The notes: generated from the letters alone by a model not told the origin. DNA of 64,000 nt from CAYXVJ01 sp964558445 (GCA_964558445.1 CAZLEA010000002.1:53568-117567); one strand, 5' to 3'; positions 16,826 to 25,766 are shown, counted from the first letter of the stretch. A program made the numbers and translations.

Positions 16826-17878
16826 TTAAAGCGCCGTTCTATCCTTACGCTGAAGCAGCACGGCCGCGATGACGATGAAGCCTTGGAAGGCTTGACGCAA
16901 GAAGGGCGGCACACCGATCAAGTTGAGCAGATTGTTCATCACACCGATGATCAAGACGCCGAGCACGGTGCCAAGTATACTGCCTCTACCGCCGGACATC
17001 GCAGTCCCGCCGACGACGACCGCCGCAATCGCATCCATCTCATAGCCGCGACCCGCATTTGCGTAGTCCATCGAGCCGATTCTGGCGACCTGCAGAATTG
17101 CTGCAATCGATACCAGCGCGCCCGTCAGAGAGTAAACCAGCCGCTTGGTCTTCTTCGTATTCACACCGGAGAGTGCCGCCGTTCGCTCGTTCGAACCGAC
17201 TGCGAACACGTTGCGGCCAAACGCCGTATGTTTGGACACGAAGTGCAGCAATACGGCCAGAAGCAGCCAGTAGAAGATCGGCAGGAGCATCTGATCCCCG
17301 ATTCTCGTATTGGCCAGGATCTGGAAGTCTCTCGGTACGGACGGCGAGTTCGTCTGCATCAGTTGCTGCGTAACGGAGCGGAAGATCATCATGGTGCCCA
17401 GCGTCACGATGAAGGGTGGGATGCGACCCGAAGTGATCAGGATGCCGGTCAATTCGCCAAGCAGCCAGCCGAGTGCAATCGTCAGCAGCATCGCCAGGAT
17501 ATAGAGCGGCCAACCGCTGATCCCAACATTTGCCAATAAGCCAAGAGGGCTCGAATCAATCAGAACCATCAAGAAGGCACCGACCGCAACCAGCGTCGAA
17601 CCGACGGCAAGTTCGATACCGCCGGAGATAATGACGAAGGTCATACCGAGTGCCACGATGCCGACCGACGCATTATTACGCAGGATATTGATCCAGTTGC
17701 GTGTCCACGCCGAGATCCATGCCCCGAAGTTCGGATAATCGAAACCCAGCGCGATCGTCTGTACGATGACCATCAGACCCAGCACGATAAACGTGCTGAA
17801 CAGCGCGTTGTTTCGCCAGTGCTCCGACACCCGATCGATCAGGCTTCGTTCCTTCTCTCTTCTGCCCTCATCAGCCAT
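16826..17878 (-). CDS. Sugar ABC transporter permease (RbsC/MglC family)
   Basis: A polytopic protein of 350 residues with about ten membrane segments, in the branched-chain permease superfamily used by CUT2-type sugar importers. Recognisable blocks are IISGGIELAVGSTLVAVGA, IPPFIVTLGTMMIFRS, and ALSGVNTKKTKRLVYSLTGA. The C-terminal loop VGGTAMSGGRGSILGT is typical of RbsC. It overlaps the end of the ATPase gene by eight bases and follows the binding protein, giving the order binding protein-ATPase-permease. The sugar cannot be told from sequence. Confidence 0.9.
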   Translation of the reverse strand: MADEGRREKERSLIDRVSEHWRNNALFSTFIVLGLMVIVQTIALGFDYPNFGAWISAWTRNWINILRNNASVGIVALGMTFVIISGGIELAVGSTLVAVGAFLMVLIDSSPLGLLANVGISGWPLYILAMLLTIALGWLLGELTGILITSGRIPPFIVTLGTMMIFRSVTQQLMQTNSPSVPRDFQILANTRIGDQMLLPIFYWLLLAVLLHFVSKHTAFGRNVFAVGSNERTAALSGVNTKKTKRLVYSLTGALVSIAAILQVARIGSMDYANAGRGYEMDAIAAVVVGGTAMSGGRGSILGTVLGVLIIGVMNNLLNLIGVPPFLRQAFQGFIVIAAVLLQRKDRTAL

Positions 17879-19388
17879 CTATCCTACCTCCCGTCTCATC
17901 TAACAGCGCACCGCCCGTAGCCAAGTGCATAATCGCCTGTTCCGTCATCTCTTCGCCTCGCAGTTCGCCGATCTGCCTGCCCCCGAAGAGGACGATGCAG
18001 CGATCGCAGAGCCGGATGATCTCTCTAGCCTCACTGGACAGAATCACAATCGATATGCCCTGTTCCGCAAGTTTATAAATGATCTCGTATATATCTTCCT
18101 TGGCACCGACATCAACGCCCTGAGTGGGATTATCGAAGATCAAGATGCCAGACTTGGCAGCAAGCCACTTCGCCAGCACGACCTTCTGCTGATTGCCGCC
18201 GGACAGCGTCGTGATCAGCGCCTTATCGTCTCTGAGGCGTATATCCAGATCCCGAACCTGCTCAGAGAACACCGCTTCGATCGCGGACCAATCCAGCACA
18301 CCATGCTTGCTGCGCTTCTTCCAAGTCGTGATCGATGCGTTGTCCATGATCGACATATCCTTGATGATGCCGTTCTCCTTGCGATCGCGCGGCACATAGC
18401 CCACGCCCTCTCGCATCATCTTCTCCGGATGCTTGGCTTCGACCTGCTTCCCGTGTACCAGGATCTCCCCTCGATACGCCGGTCTGCTGCCGAACACGCT
18501 GGCGAACAACTCGCTTCTGCCATCGCCAAGCAAGCCGCTGACTCCGAGGATCTCACCCTCATAGAGCGTCAAGTCGATCCCTTCATAAGCGCCAGCATTA
18601 TCGCTCAAGCCGCGAAGCTCGAGGACCGGCTTGCTGCTGATCTCCTGGCGATGCTTCGTTGACAGGACAATCTCGTGGCCGACCATCTCGGTCGACAATT
18701 GATGCGCGTCCGTCTCGGCGATCGACCCTTCTGCAACCAAGAAGCCGTTGCGAAGCACCATGTAGCGATCGGCGATCTCCATCACCTCGTTTAGCTTGTG
18801 CGAGATGAAGATCATGCCTACGTTCCTGCTACGAAGACGCCGTATGATAGCGAAGATACGTTGGACTTCAGGCTCGGTCAGTGCAGCTGTCGGCTCATCC
18901 ATGATAATCGCCGAAGCATTCTGATGGAAGGCTCTTGCGATCTCAACGATCTGTTTGTAGGAGGCATCCAGCTCGCGGACCAAGGTCTTGGGATCAAGCG
19001 AAACATCGAGTTCTGTGAAGAGCGCTTCTGTTTCTCTAATCATGCCCTTGTGGTCTAACAGACCGAAGCGATTGAGCTTGAACTTACCCAGGAAGATGTT
19101 CTCATAGATCGACAGATCGACGATTAAGCTGAGCTCCTGGTGGATGAAGCTGATGTCGCTGGCCAGCGAATCGGCCGGTTTCCGAAACGATACCTGAGTT
19201 CCGTCGATGTGTATCTCGCCGCCATCCGGCTGCAGTACGCCACCCAAGATGTTCATCAGAGTCGACTTGCCCGCACCGTTCTCACCCAAGAGCGCCAGCA
19301 CTTCTCCGCCGGCTAGCTCGAGATTCACTCCCGTCAGGACGCGGTTGTTGCCAAACGATTTATTGATCTGTTTCATTTCGATATGCAT
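17871..19388 (-). CDS. Sugar ABC transporter ATPase with two ABC domains (RbsA/MglA family)
   Basis: Two tandem ATP-binding domains in about 505 residues, typical of CUT2 importers. The first has Walker A LLGENGAGKST, Q-loop SFIHQELSL and Walker B IIMDEPTAAL. The second has a degenerate Walker A (SGLLGDGRSEL), signature LSGGNQQKV and Walker B ILIFDNPTQGVD. The degenerate second P-loop is normal for the family. The ATG at 19388 has AAGGTGA six bases upstream; a TTG one codon earlier is less likely. A hairpin (19412-19437) separates it from the binding-protein gene. Confidence 0.92.
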   Translation of the reverse strand: MHIEMKQINKSFGNNRVLTGVNLELAGGEVLALLGENGAGKSTLMNILGGVLQPDGGEIHIDGTQVSFRKPADSLASDISFIHQELSLIVDLSIYENIFLGKFKLNRFGLLDHKGMIRETEALFTELDVSLDPKTLVRELDASYKQIVEIARAFHQNASAIIMDEPTAALTEPEVQRIFAIIRRLRSRNVGMIFISHKLNEVMEIADRYMVLRNGFLVAEGSIAETDAHQLSTEMVGHEIVLSTKHRQEISSKPVLELRGLSDNAGAYEGIDLTLYEGEILGVSGLLGDGRSELFASVFGSRPAYRGEILVHGKQVEAKHPEKMMREGVGYVPRDRKENGIIKDMSIMDNASITTWKKRSKHGVLDWSAIEAVFSEQVRDLDIRLRDDKALITTLSGGNQQKVVLAKWLAAKSGILIFDNPTQGVDVGAKEDIYEIIYKLAEQGISIVILSSEAREIIRLCDRCIVLFGGRQIGELRGEEMTEQAIMHLATGGALLDETGGRIDG

Positions 19389-19411
19389 CAAGGTTCACCT
19401 TAGACCAAGAA

Positions 19412-19437
19412 ATGGAAGCCTCTTACGAAGCTTCCAT
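19412..19437 (-). other. Intercistronic hairpin in the sugar ABC operon
   Basis: ATGGAAGC and GCTTCCAT form a perfect eight-pair stem with a ten-base loop between the binding-protein gene and the ATPase gene. Minus-strand sequence after it is TTCTTGG, so termination would be partial at most. Such hairpins often protect the abundant binding-protein message (inference). Confidence 0.55.
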
Positions 19438-19477
19438 CCCCATGCGCCATTCCTATAGCTTCATTCATATAAGGATA

Positions 19478-20449
19478 TCAGTAGGGCGAGCTATCATCCA
19501 GATGATCTGCTACGTTATCGCGATCGACGATGCTGGTCGGGATCGTGACGACGCTATCGACCGTCTTGCCGTCCAGGATATCAATCGCCATGTTCACGGC
19601 ATCTTGTACCATGTCCGGCGAATAGAGTGCGGACTGCAGCCAGATGTCGCTGTACTCGGGCATCATCTTGAAGTACTCTTGAGCACCGCCGCCACCCGTG
19701 ATGACCTTGATATCACTACGATCGGCTTCTTCGATGGCCTGAACGACACCGATCGAGGTCTCGTCATCCATGGAGAAGACGGCATCGATGTGGCTGTGAC
19801 GGGTCAGGATATCCGAGAAGTCGGACAGACCCGCTTCACGCGTGAACTGTGTCGCATACTCATGGAGTTCCAGATTCGGTGCAATCTCGGCAACCGTATC
19901 CATGAAGCCCTTCTTGCGAAGCTGTGCGACCGAGCCGGACGTCGGTACATCCAAGATGATGACCGTGCCGCTGTCGCCGATCTTGTCAACGATATACTTG
20001 GCGCTCTCTACACCCATACCCTCGTTGTCGCCCGAGACGCGGTATACACCCTCGGCGTTGATCTCGATATCGAAGTTGACGACCGTGATACCCTCATCGA
20101 TCGCTTCTTGGATCGGCGACTCCATGCCCTCCCACTGCGGGAACGCAACGATTGCCTCGGCACCCCAAGTCTTCAAATCGTCTAGCTGCGATGTCATCTG
20201 CTCTGCGTTATTCGATGTATGTACCTGATACTCGATCTTGTCGCCGAGCTCCTTCAAGCGGCTCTCCGCGTAGTAGGTCACGCCTGCGACCCAACCGTGT
20301 GTCGTGGCCGGAGCGAGAACGCCGATCTTGTGCTTGCTTGTACCCTCGCCGCCACCTTGTGAGCCGGTAGTGTTGCTCGGTGTGCCGCCACAGGCGACAA
20401 GTGTTACGACCATCAGTAGAGCAAGTGCCTTCATGATGAACTTCTTCAT
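19478..20449 (-). CDS. Sugar-binding lipoprotein of ABC importer (RbsB-like)
   Basis: A lipoprotein of about 323 residues. It has a basic start, a hydrophobic segment and the lipobox VTLVAC, then a short S/T/G linker. The periplasmic-binding fold follows (KIGVLAPATTHGWVAGV), with GAEAIVAFPQ, DNEGMGVESAKYI and VFSMDDETSIGVVQAI as in ribose/galactose-type binding proteins. The ATG at 20449 has GAGGTG seven bases upstream; an upstream TTG at 20539 lacks support. A minus-strand TATAAT at 20522-20517 is a likely -10. Specificity is not predictable. Confidence 0.9.
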   Translation of the reverse strand: MKKFIMKALALLMVVTLVACGGTPSNTTGSQGGGEGTSKHKIGVLAPATTHGWVAGVTYYAESRLKELGDKIEYQVHTSNNAEQMTSQLDDLKTWGAEAIVAFPQWEGMESPIQEAIDEGITVVNFDIEINAEGVYRVSGDNEGMGVESAKYIVDKIGDSGTVIILDVPTSGSVAQLRKKGFMDTVAEIAPNLELHEYATQFTREAGLSDFSDILTRHSHIDAVFSMDDETSIGVVQAIEEADRSDIKVITGGGGAQEYFKMMPEYSDIWLQSALYSPDMVQDAVNMAIDILDGKTVDSVVTIPTSIVDRDNVADHLDDSSPY

Positions 20450-20710
20450 TTCCTTCACCTCTTCTTCATTCTTCCGCGATCCGATCTGTGTCGGACAACG
20501 GTAAACCTTCAGAGTCATTATAACCCAGTTTAGAACCAAAAAATAAACAAATCACTCGATCTATAACGATTTCACTGATCTATTCCGAATTCCAAGCTAA
20601 TTTCATCTGATTGCCAAAAACATTGCTTTTTGCGTTTCCATTTCTCGGCGAAATCGGCTACAATGTTCATAAGATCAGTTGGGACACGATAGAAGCAAGG
20701 AGACATGCGT

Positions 20711-21142
20711 ATGATCAAGGTGGTAGTTGGACCCAAGGGCTGCGGTAAGACCAGTAAGATGGTCGAGGACCTCAACGCCCATGCGGATAATGATCTGGAT
20801 AACGTTGTTTGCATCGAGCGCGGTAAGCGCCTAAGCGGTCTTGTGAGTTATAGAATACGGTTGGTTGATATAGATGAATACCCAACGCTCGGATTCCGAG
20901 AGTTGGGTAGTTTTGTAGCCGGGCTTCTCGCCAAGGACTACGATATCACCCATATATACATCGATAGCATCTATAAGGTAGCAGGCAGCGACTCCGAAGA
21001 GGAGTTGGTTGAATTCCTGAATTACCTCGAACCTTTCACCAACGAGCGAGGTATCACGCTCGAGACATCCCTTAGCGATGACCCCGAGAACGTCGGAGCC
21101 GATCTGGCCAAGTACGTAGTAGCATTTGAGCGGGTGTCCTAA
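20711..21142 (+). CDS. Small P-loop NTPase-like protein, uncharacterised
   Basis: About 143 residues. A Walker A motif GPKGCGKTSKM lies at the very N-terminus, followed by VVCIERGKRLS, VRLVDIDEYP-like IRLVDIDEYPTLGF and YDITHIYIDSIYKVAG. The protein ends without a classical ATPase core or LSGG motif. It resembles a small, conserved clostridial family of putative ATP-binding proteins of unknown role. The ATG at 20711 is chosen because AAGGAG lies eight bases before it; the ATG at 20705 would be only two bases away. The gene is divergent from the sugar-binding protein and stands alone before mscL. Confidence 0.75.
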   Translation: MIKVVVGPKGCGKTSKMVEDLNAHADNDLDNVVCIERGKRLSGLVSYRIRLVDIDEYPTLGFRELGSFVAGLLAKDYDITHIYIDSIYKVAGSDSEEELVEFLNYLEPFTNERGITLETSLSDDPENVGADLAKYVVAFERVS

Positions 21143-21154
21143 GGATACATATGA

Positions 21155-21216
21155 CTATAATAGGGCGTTCATTGTCTGTTAGCTGTCCCAACTGTTTGCT
21201 TAGATGAACGCTCTAT
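21155..21216 (+). repeat. Long inverted repeat between P-loop gene and mscL
   Basis: ATAGGGCGTTCAT (21160-21172) pairs with ATGAACGCTCTAT (21204-21216; 13 pairs, one G-T) across a 31-base loop. The left arm overlaps a perfect TATAAT (21156-21161). No U-run follows on either strand, so it is not a classic terminator. Confidence 0.6.
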
Positions 21217-21257
21217 CATTATGTTAAACTATGATCAATCAAGGAGTGGTATATCGT

Positions 21258-21689
21258 ATGGGTTTAGTTAAGGAATTCAAGGAGTTTATTTCTCGGGGCA
21301 ACGTCATGGATATGGCCGTCGGTGTGATTATCGGTGCGGCATTCAAGACGATTGTCGATTCGCTCGTCGCGAATATCATTATGCCGGTCATCGGCCTGGT
21401 AACTGCAGGCATCAATTTCAGTGACATCAAGACGATTCTGCGAGAAGCTGCAGGCGACCAGCCGGAAGTTGCGATCGAATGGGGTGTGTTCATCGAGTCG
21501 ATTATCAGTTTCCTGATCATCGCCTTTGTCATCTTCCTCATGATCAAGGCCGTCAACAAGTTGCGCGAGAACGCAGCCAAGCTGATGAAGGAACAAGAAG
21601 CTGCAGAAGAAGAAGAGGCCGGCCCGACAGAGAGCGAGCTGCTCACTTCCATCTTGGAAGAACTCCAGAAACAGAACAAGGCAAGCTAG
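21258..21689 (+). CDS. mscL: Large-conductance mechanosensitive channel MscL
   Basis: A 143-residue membrane protein forming the pentameric channel that vents solutes in osmotic downshock. The first helix and TM1 are FKEFISRGNVMDMAVGVIIG and IVDSLVANIIMPVIG; TM2 is FIESIISFLIIAFVIFLMIK. The C-terminal helix is charged (KLMKEQEAAEEEE). The ATG at 21258 matches family starts (MGLVKEFKEF), with AAGGAG eleven bases upstream. An earlier in-frame start at 21231 would add nine unconserved residues. Confidence 0.96.
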   Translation: MGLVKEFKEFISRGNVMDMAVGVIIGAAFKTIVDSLVANIIMPVIGLVTAGINFSDIKTILREAAGDQPEVAIEWGVFIESIISFLIIAFVIFLMIKAVNKLRENAAKLMKEQEAAEEEEAGPTESELLTSILEELQKQNKAS

Positions 21690-21741
21690 TCAGCGCGGTT
21701 TCGTACGGAATCCGGATAGAAGCGAACTGAGATACAATAAT

Positions 21742-22323
21742 ATGAGCGAAGGTAACGAGAGAGTAACGAAGAAGGTCATTTTGCTATACATAGCCGACCG
21801 CTTGGCCGGTTTGACGCAAGACGAATTCATGGACATCGCAATTGACACGATCTATATGGACTATTTCGAGTTCAGTCATATTTATGATCAATTGCTCCAC
21901 GATAACTTCCTTCAAGAAGAAACAAGAGATGACGAACAGCAACTGGATGCTGACGGTGTACCGACCAAGCGCGTCGATATCACGCCTGCCGGCAAGCAGA
22001 TTCTGGGTTCGCTCTATAACGGCGTTCCGCTTCCCATCCGCAATCACTTACAGCAGCTAACGGACGACTCGATGAAGGCCAAGACTAAGGCCGAGAGCGT
22101 CAAGGCCAGTTACTTCCCCGATATGGACGGTAGCTACCGAGTGCACCTCCAGCTCAAGGACGATCAGATGAACAGCCTGCTTGATCTGAGCTTCACCGTA
22201 CCGAGCCGCGAGATGGCGGTACAGACCGGTGAGAACTGGGAGCACTACTATGCAGAGCTCTATCCGAAGATACTGGGCGTGCTCGCCTCGAAGCAGAAGG
22301 CCGATGTCGACGAGCACGGTTAA
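21742..22323 (+). CDS. DUF4364 family protein (putative regulator)
   Basis: A 193-residue protein matching the clostridial DUF4364 family. The N-terminal half is a winged-helix-like region: KVILLYIADRLAGLTQDEFMD, YMDYFEFSHIYDQLLHDNFL and VDITPAGKQILGSLYNGVP. The C-terminal half is an alpha/beta domain (SYRVHLQLKDDQMNSLLDLS). The family is thought to be transcription-regulator-like; no target is known. The ATG has no clear ribosome binding site. Confidence 0.8.
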   Translation: MSEGNERVTKKVILLYIADRLAGLTQDEFMDIAIDTIYMDYFEFSHIYDQLLHDNFLQEETRDDEQQLDADGVPTKRVDITPAGKQILGSLYNGVPLPIRNHLQQLTDDSMKAKTKAESVKASYFPDMDGSYRVHLQLKDDQMNSLLDLSFTVPSREMAVQTGENWEHYYAELYPKILGVLASKQKADVDEHG

Positions 22324-22350
22324 GCCGCAAGCCAACCATGAGACGAAGAA

Positions 22351-22391
22351 GAAACTGCCGCCATTCGGATGTACCGAACAGCGGCAGTTTC
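22351..22391. terminator. Bidirectional terminator between DUF4364 gene and flavodiiron gene
   Basis: GAAACTGCCGC and GCGGCAGTTTC form a perfect 11-pair stem with an inner TTCGG/CCGAA pairing. It lies between convergent genes and is flanked by short T-rich (plus) and TTCTTCTT (minus) tails. Confidence 0.8.
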
Positions 22392-22430
22392 GTTATGCTC
22401 TCGGAGCTTCATTGATTTATGGAATCAAGC

Positions 22431-23642
22431 TTAGACGAGCGGGTCGGGCAGTGCCAGTACCTTGTCGGCCAAGGTGTTGGCCCATGCTACGATCTCTTCC
22501 TTGTCGGCTTCGGTCGGCAGACCCTTCACCATCAAGTGATCCATACGATCGGCCTTGAGATTCGGTGTCAGTGCATCGATCGTTTCCGCTGCCTTACCGG
22601 CCCAGCCGTAAGAACCCATGTAACCATAGATCTTGACACGAGGCTTCAAGGCGTTGAAGAGGACAGCGGTATAAGCAACACCCGGATGCGGGCCGGTCAA
22701 TACGGTTGGTCCGGCGATGACCATCGCGGCTGCATCAACAAGCTCTGATGCCATGTGGCCGGTCTCGATCATCAAGTCGGCCGGATGCTCGACCAGGTTT
22801 CTAACGGAGTATTCGATGCCACGCTTGGCGAGCTGGATGGCCAGCGTCTCCACCATCACGCGAGTACTGTCATGCATGCTGACGTAGCCGACAACAACCT
22901 TCCGGCGCTTCTGATCGCCCGTCCACTGCTCATAGAGCGAGAGGATGAAGTCCGGGTCGTACCAGATCAGGCCATGGGCAGGTGCGATCATGCGCGGGGC
23001 AAGCTCGCGTGTTTGCTTCACATACTTGGTGACCTGAGCGTTATAAGGCATCATAATTTCGGCATAGTAGGTTCTGGCCGCAGCGGCCAAGACATCGCTT
23101 GATGTATGATACTTGTTCTCATCCATAGCGAAGTGAGCGCCGAACAGGTCACTCGAGAACAAGATGCCCTCTTCTACCAGATAGACCATGGTGTTATCCG
23201 GCCAGTGAGCGAAGGGAATCGGTCGGAACTCGAGCGTACGACCGCCAAGGTCTAGGGTATCTCCTGCCGCCATGATACGGAATTGATCACGCGGGATATG
23301 CAGGTGCAGTTCCATCAGATCCGCAACAGCCTTCGTCGCGACAAGCTGCGCTTCAGGATAGAGCTCCATAACCAGGGGCGTTGCGCCCGCATGGTCCTGC
23401 TCTGTGTGTAGGTTAATGATGTAATCCACCTTGTCGATACCGGCGTCCTTCAGATGACGAAGCAAGTCGTCCGCCTTGACGGGGTCGACCGGATCAATCA
23501 ATGCGGTATGGGTCTCGCCGATGACGATATACGTGTTGTACGTGGTACCGTAATCGAGCGGCATGAGTGCGTCAAACATCGGTCTATCGGGGTGTTTGGC
23601 GCCCAATTCGAATACATTTGGTGCTAATACTTGTAAAGACAT
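22431..23642 (-). CDS. fprA: Flavodiiron protein (FprA-type A-flavoprotein)
   Basis: Reduces O2 (or NO) to water with a di-iron site and FMN, receiving electrons from rubredoxin. The N-terminal metallo-beta-lactamase-like domain has all expected iron ligands: H79, E81, D83 and H84 (HTEQDH), the His in PFAHWPDN, the Asp in SSDLFGAH and the His in APAHGLIW. The C-terminal flavodoxin domain starts VVVGYVSMHDSTRVM. The ATG at 23642 is preferred (GAGGAA seven bases upstream) over one five codons earlier. The rubredoxin gene lies just upstream on the same strand, giving a complete O2-scavenging pair for an anaerobe. Confidence 0.94.
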   Translation of the reverse strand: MSLQVLAPNVFELGAKHPDRPMFDALMPLDYGTTYNTYIVIGETHTALIDPVDPVKADDLLRHLKDAGIDKVDYIINLHTEQDHAGATPLVMELYPEAQLVATKAVADLMELHLHIPRDQFRIMAAGDTLDLGGRTLEFRPIPFAHWPDNTMVYLVEEGILFSSDLFGAHFAMDENKYHTSSDVLAAAARTYYAEIMMPYNAQVTKYVKQTRELAPRMIAPAHGLIWYDPDFILSLYEQWTGDQKRRKVVVGYVSMHDSTRVMVETLAIQLAKRGIEYSVRNLVEHPADLMIETGHMASELVDAAAMVIAGPTVLTGPHPGVAYTAVLFNALKPRVKIYGYMGSYGWAGKAAETIDALTPNLKADRMDHLMVKGLPTEADKEEIVAWANTLADKVLALPDPLV

Positions 23643-23666
23643 GAAGTACTTCCTCACTAAATAATA

Positions 23667-23771
23667 CGCCTGAAATCAAGAGGTCAATCCTCGAACAGTG
23701 ATCTCTATACAATCATAGGCAAAATAAGATTGAATAAACAATGCTGTTTCGGATGACAGGGATTTCAGGCG
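23667..23771 (-). promoter_or_regulatory. Rubredoxin-fprA intergenic region with flanking inverted repeat and promoter
   Basis: CGCCTGAAATC (23667-23677) and GATTTCAGGCG (23761-23771) are perfect 11-base inverted copies that bracket the whole intergenic region. Inside, on the minus strand, is a likely fprA promoter: TTGTTT (23741-23736), 18-base spacer, TATGAT (23717-23712). Confidence 0.5.
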
Positions 23772-23793
23772 CCGATATGTTTGTAGGCACTGC

Positions 23794-23952
23794 TTAGATG
23801 GGGCTGAAGTCTTCAACACCGACACCGCAGAGCGGGCAGAGCCAATCTTCCGGGAGATCGGCAAACGCCGTACCGGCATCAACGCCGTTATCGGGATCAC
23901 CCTCTTCGGGGTCATAGACATAACCACAGACGTCACATACGTACTTTTGCAT
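23794..23952 (-). CDS. rub: Rubredoxin
   Basis: A 52-residue iron protein with one Fe(Cys)4 site. The two knuckles are C6-x2-C9 (YVCDVCGY) and C39-x2-C42 (WLCPLCG), with the family loops YDPEEGDPDNG and FADLPEDW. It donates electrons to the flavodiiron protein encoded next. The ATG at 23952 gives the standard MQKYVCDVCG start; the longer frame from 23988 adds twelve unconserved residues. A candidate promoter upstream is TTGACA (24070-24065), 18 bases, TGTTAT (24046-24041). Confidence 0.96.
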   Translation of the reverse strand: MQKYVCDVCGYVYDPEEGDPDNGVDAGTAFADLPEDWLCPLCGVGVEDFSPI

Positions 23953-24082
23953 ATTATTCACCACTTTCTTAGATAATAGACTAGACACACAAGGTGTTTC
24001 AGTCAGTCCTTATTGGGATTATATCTTATTATGCGGCAGAATAACACCGTCTCCAAGAAGATTGTGTCAAATCAGACAAGTG

Positions 24083-24391
24083 TTAACGCGGGAGTACGAT
24101 TGCCTTGCCCTTTTCGGCCATCTTCTTGGATGGACGATAGAGGACGAAGCGACGGCCGATGACCTGTACGACTTCTGCGTTGATCTCCTTGGCTATGTGT
24201 TCGGCCGCTTCTCGCGGCGTGACTTCAGACGTCTTATGGACCGTACCCTTGATCAATTCGCGGGTCTCCATTGCTTCGTCGAAATGCTGACAGATATGCG
24301 GATTCAGGCCGTCCTTGCCCAGCTGGAAGACGGGATCGAGATTGGCGGCGAGGCCTCTGAGGAATGCTCTTTGCTTCGATGATAATGCCAT
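24083..24391 (-). CDS. yhbY: CRM-domain RNA-binding protein YhbY
   Basis: A 102-residue CRS1/YhbY (CRM) domain protein that associates with pre-50S ribosomal particles. Motifs are LSSKQRAFLRGLAANLDPVF, with the GxxG-like loop region QLGKDGLN, and VVQVIGRRFVLYRPS near the C-terminus. It is 12 bases downstream of obg, a common arrangement in Firmicutes. Confidence 0.93.
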   Translation of the reverse strand: MALSSKQRAFLRGLAANLDPVFQLGKDGLNPHICQHFDEAMETRELIKGTVHKTSEVTPREAAEHIAKEINAEVVQVIGRRFVLYRPSKKMAEKGKAIVLPR

Positions 24392-24403
24392 AACGTGGCT
24401 CCT

Positions 24404-25675
24404 TTATGGGATGTATTCGAATTGGAAGTCGTCCATGATGACTAGATCACCCTCAGCGACTCCGGCTTGCTCCAGTGCTTCGATCACGCCGCGACGGCGC
24501 AATTGACGCTGGAAGAAATGTAGGGATTCCGCATCGTCGAAGTTCGTCGACATGACGAGCTCCTCGATCCAGCGACCCGTGATGTGGAAGCCTTCCTTGT
24601 CTCGCTCCACTTCAAAGGTGTTCGGCTCGTAGTGGTAGACACGAGCCTCGGCCGAAACGGGTCGGACAAGCTCTGTTTGCGGCAGACGATCCATCTCGCG
24701 AAACATCTTCTCTAGAAGTTTGTCCACGCCGATATGAAGCGGTGCGGACATCGGGTAGACGGTCTCAACGCCGCGTTCTGCCATCGCCACGCGGAAACGC
24801 TCGACTTGCTCATCTGTTGCCTGATCGACCTTGGAAGCAGCAACAATCTGAGGGCGCTGGGCCACCGTCTCGTCGTAGCTCATCAACTCGTGGTTGATCT
24901 TGTCGTAATCCTCGACAGGGTCTCGCCCCTCTGCACCGGAGACATCCACGACGTGAATCAGAAGTCTCGTGCGCTCGATGTGGCGCAAGAAGTCATGACC
25001 CAGGCCCTGCCCCTCTGCAGCACCCTCGATCAAGCCGGGGATATCCGCTACAACATAGTTCTTGTCATCCATCGACACGATGCCGAGCACGGGCTCTAGC
25101 GTCGTGAAGTGGTAATCTGCGATCTTGGGCTTGGCAGACGAGATGACAGACAAGAATGTGGACTTGCCGACGTTCGGCATACCGAGCAGACCGATATCAG
25201 CCAAGAGCTTGAGCTCAACGGTCAGATTCAGCTCGTCGCCTGGCCTGCCCGCCTTGGCGAAGTTCGGTGCCTGGCGAACACTATTGGCGAAATGCGTGTT
25301 GCCGAAGCCACCGCGACCGCCCCTGGCGATGATGACCTTCTGGTCCTTCTCCGTGAAGTCCGCAAGTACATCGCCGCTGTCCGCATCCTTGATAATCGTG
25401 CCGACGGGTACACGGATCGTGAGATCCTTACCGTCCTTACCATAGCGCTTGCGCTTGCCTCCGCCCTCACCGTCCTCTGCGACAAACTTGCGCTTGAAGC
25501 GGAAATCCTGGAGGGTAGAGATATTCTCGACAGCCCAAAAAATAACGTCGCCGCCCTTACCGCCGTCGCCGCCGTCGGGTCCGCCGTCCGGAATATACTT
25601 CTCACGACGGAAACTGACCATACCCGCGCCGCCGTTACCGGCTCTCACATAGATATTTGCGTGATCGATAAACAT
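24404..25675 (-). CDS. obg: GTPase Obg (CgtA)
   Basis: Essential GTPase acting in 50S ribosome assembly and stress control. The glycine-rich Obg fold is at the N-terminus (AGNGGAGMVSFRREKYIP). The G domain has LGMPNVGKSTFL (G1) and DIPGLIEGAAEGQGLG (G3). The C-terminal OCT domain is present (RRRGVIEALEQAGVAEGD). At 423 residues it is full length. The ATG at 25675 gives MFIDHANIYV, with GAGG six bases upstream. A minus-strand TATAAT (25709-25704) gives it a probable promoter separate from the ribosomal-protein genes. Confidence 0.96.
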   Translation of the reverse strand: MFIDHANIYVRAGNGGAGMVSFRREKYIPDGGPDGGDGGKGGDVIFWAVENISTLQDFRFKRKFVAEDGEGGGKRKRYGKDGKDLTIRVPVGTIIKDADSGDVLADFTEKDQKVIIARGGRGGFGNTHFANSVRQAPNFAKAGRPGDELNLTVELKLLADIGLLGMPNVGKSTFLSVISSAKPKIADYHFTTLEPVLGIVSMDDKNYVVADIPGLIEGAAEGQGLGHDFLRHIERTRLLIHVVDVSGAEGRDPVEDYDKINHELMSYDETVAQRPQIVAASKVDQATDEQVERFRVAMAERGVETVYPMSAPLHIGVDKLLEKMFREMDRLPQTELVRPVSAEARVYHYEPNTFEVERDKEGFHITGRWIEELVMSTNFDDAESLHFFQRQLRRRGVIEALEQAGVAEGDLVIMDDFQFEYIP

Positions 25676-25730
25676 CTCATACCTCATCTGCCTGTCTGCA
25701 GTAATTATAGAAATCCGTATATAGTAATAA

Positions 25731-25766
25731 CGAAAATGAAAGGGCCTGACCGGCCGGCCAAACCCT
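25731..25766 (-). terminator. Terminator after rpmA
   Basis: Minus strand: AGGGTTTGGCC pairs with GGTCAGGCCCT (11 pairs, three G-T) around GGCC, followed by TTCATTTTCG. It separates the rplU-prp-rpmA transcript from obg. Confidence 0.7.

Noticed and set aside
20572..20814. Minus-strand 80-codon frame upstream of the sugar-binding gene
   Set aside because: It overlaps the divergent P-loop gene, has no ribosome binding site and no resemblance to known proteins.
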